DNA of 5,741 bases from positions 1-5,741 of the forward strand of contig DMYK01000473.1 in assembly GCA_003483675.1 (NCBI GenBank), written 5' to 3'. Origin of the DNA: Microcoleaceae cyanobacterium UBA11344 (lineage in GTDB: Bacteria; Cyanobacteriota; Cyanobacteriia; Cyanobacteriales; Microcoleaceae). Shown one piece after another: positions 5,378 to 5,741 of this stretch (the stretch's first letter is position 1; the number at the start of each line of letters is the position of its first letter). The notes beneath the pieces are model-generated. The model was not told where the DNA came from. It saw only the letters and a list, made by a program, of their open reading frames with translations, and did no database searches. The translations under genes and the position numbers were made by a program.

Positions 5378-5641
5378 TTAGACCTTGGCAGCTTCGATAA
5401 TTTGCTCGGCGGCAATAGATGCGTCTATTTCTTGACAGTGGGCCGCATAAAAAGCGAGAACTTCGTTTACTTGAGCTTCACTGATGTCATATTCAGTCGC
5501 AATTTGGTTTGGAGATAAACCCCATTTTTGGGCTGCGATGACTACTGTTTGCACCCGCAAGCGAGTGCCGCGCAAAACGGGCACGAGTTCGCTGCTAGCG
5601 CCGCGCACATAGGTGATTTCAGGAAAAGCTTTGATGATCAT
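5378..5641 (-). CDS. DUF433-family protein, probable antitoxin
   Basis: From ATG 5641-5639 the product has 87 residues, the usual DUF433 size. The landmarks are P-V-L-R-G-T-R-L-R-V (21-30), a short helix pair QTVVIAAQKWGLS, and N-Q-I-A-T-E-Y-D-I-S-E-A-Q-V-N-E-V-L-A-F-Y (45-65), which looks like the winged/helix-turn-helix part of the family. A longer frame reaches back to TTG 5728 and is open to the window edge, but the added residues are not family-like, so the internal ATG is preferred. The Shine-Dalgarno there is weak. DUF433 proteins are commonly the antitoxin of DUF5615 PIN-like toxins and are thought to bind both toxin and operator DNA. Here the partner toxin immediately downstream is degenerate, so this gene may be an orphan antitoxin or be decaying itself. 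Confidence 0.85.
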   Translation of the reverse strand: MIIKAFPEITYVRGASSELVPVLRGTRLRVQTVVIAAQKWGLSPNQIATEYDISEAQVNEVLAFYAAHCQEIDASIAAEQIIEAAKV

Positions 5642-5741
5642 TTTTTCACACCAAATAAAATTAGCGCGTTTAGATACAAAGTCTACATCTGCCTGATAAA
5701 TGCCATAAGATAGCACTCCTTGCGACAAACTTCGTATTTTT
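5642..5741 (-). other. Upstream region of the DUF433 gene, cut by the window edge
   Basis: A minus-strand frame in phase with DUF433 stays open to the edge (about 33 codons, including SQGVLSYGIYQADVDF), but I do not recognise it. A strong AAGGAG (minus strand, complement of 5716-5721) stands 9 bases before an ATG at 5706-5704 that opens only a seven-codon frame (MAFIRQM, then TAG). This could be a leader peptide, a decayed gene start or chance. Confidence 0.3.

Noticed and set aside
5309..5518. Plus-strand open frame across the toxin remnant and the DUF433 gene
   Set aside because: The minus-strand readings match known families; this frame does not. The same applies to 5528-5713.

Overview
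The window looks like chromosomal DNA of a filamentous, Oscillatoriales-type cyanobacterium (Microcoleus/Oscillatoria/Kamptonema-like). The evidence is three exact GCGATCGC (HIP1) octamers inside one gene, several GC-rich hairpin repeats of the kind scattered through such genomes, a Uma2-family gene, a DUF433 antitoxin-like gene, and a C-DES type cysteine/cystine lyase with a cyanobacterial relative. The genus is inferred from style and is not proven.

Layout. Positions 1-766 (minus) hold the N-terminal 255 codons of a TM0106-type RecB-like putative nuclease, cut by the left edge of the window. A divergent intergenic region (767-994) carries a short tandem repeat and a hairpin repeat. Positions 995-2218 (plus) encode a PLP-dependent class-V aminotransferase-fold enzyme resembling Synechocystis L-cysteine/cystine C-S-lyase. 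Its reading frame has absorbed a palindromic C/G-rich repeat. Positions 2219-2461 are packed with repeat elements, and the end of this stretch carries the promoter-like box and ribosome binding site of a Uma2-family putative endonuclease (2462-3022, plus). Positions 3023-3360 contain a hairpin repeat, a minus-strand histidine-kinase remnant and a -10 box. Positions 3361-5034 (plus) encode a membrane methyl-accepting chemotaxis protein (MCP) whose coiled coil carries two tandem internal duplications, one in each arm. Positions 5035-5377 hold a 68-bp hairpin repeat and the debris of a DUF5615 PIN-like toxin gene. The toxin debris lies directly downstream of an intact DUF433 antitoxin-like gene (5378-5641, minus).

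How it fits together. The genes are independent units with alternating strands and no convincing operon, apart from the DUF433/broken-toxin pair, which was probably once a two-gene toxin-antitoxin module. The main theme is genome wear: repeats invading spacers and one ORF, two gene remnants (histidine kinase and toxin), and a nuclease that seems to have lost active-site residues. I do not see a complete new multi-gene system. The most interesting signals are the repeat-encoded peptide in the lyase, the paired duplications in the MCP arms, the orphaned antitoxin, and the possibly inactive Fe-S nuclease. All family assignments come from reading translations by eye against remembered family patterns; no database search was run.
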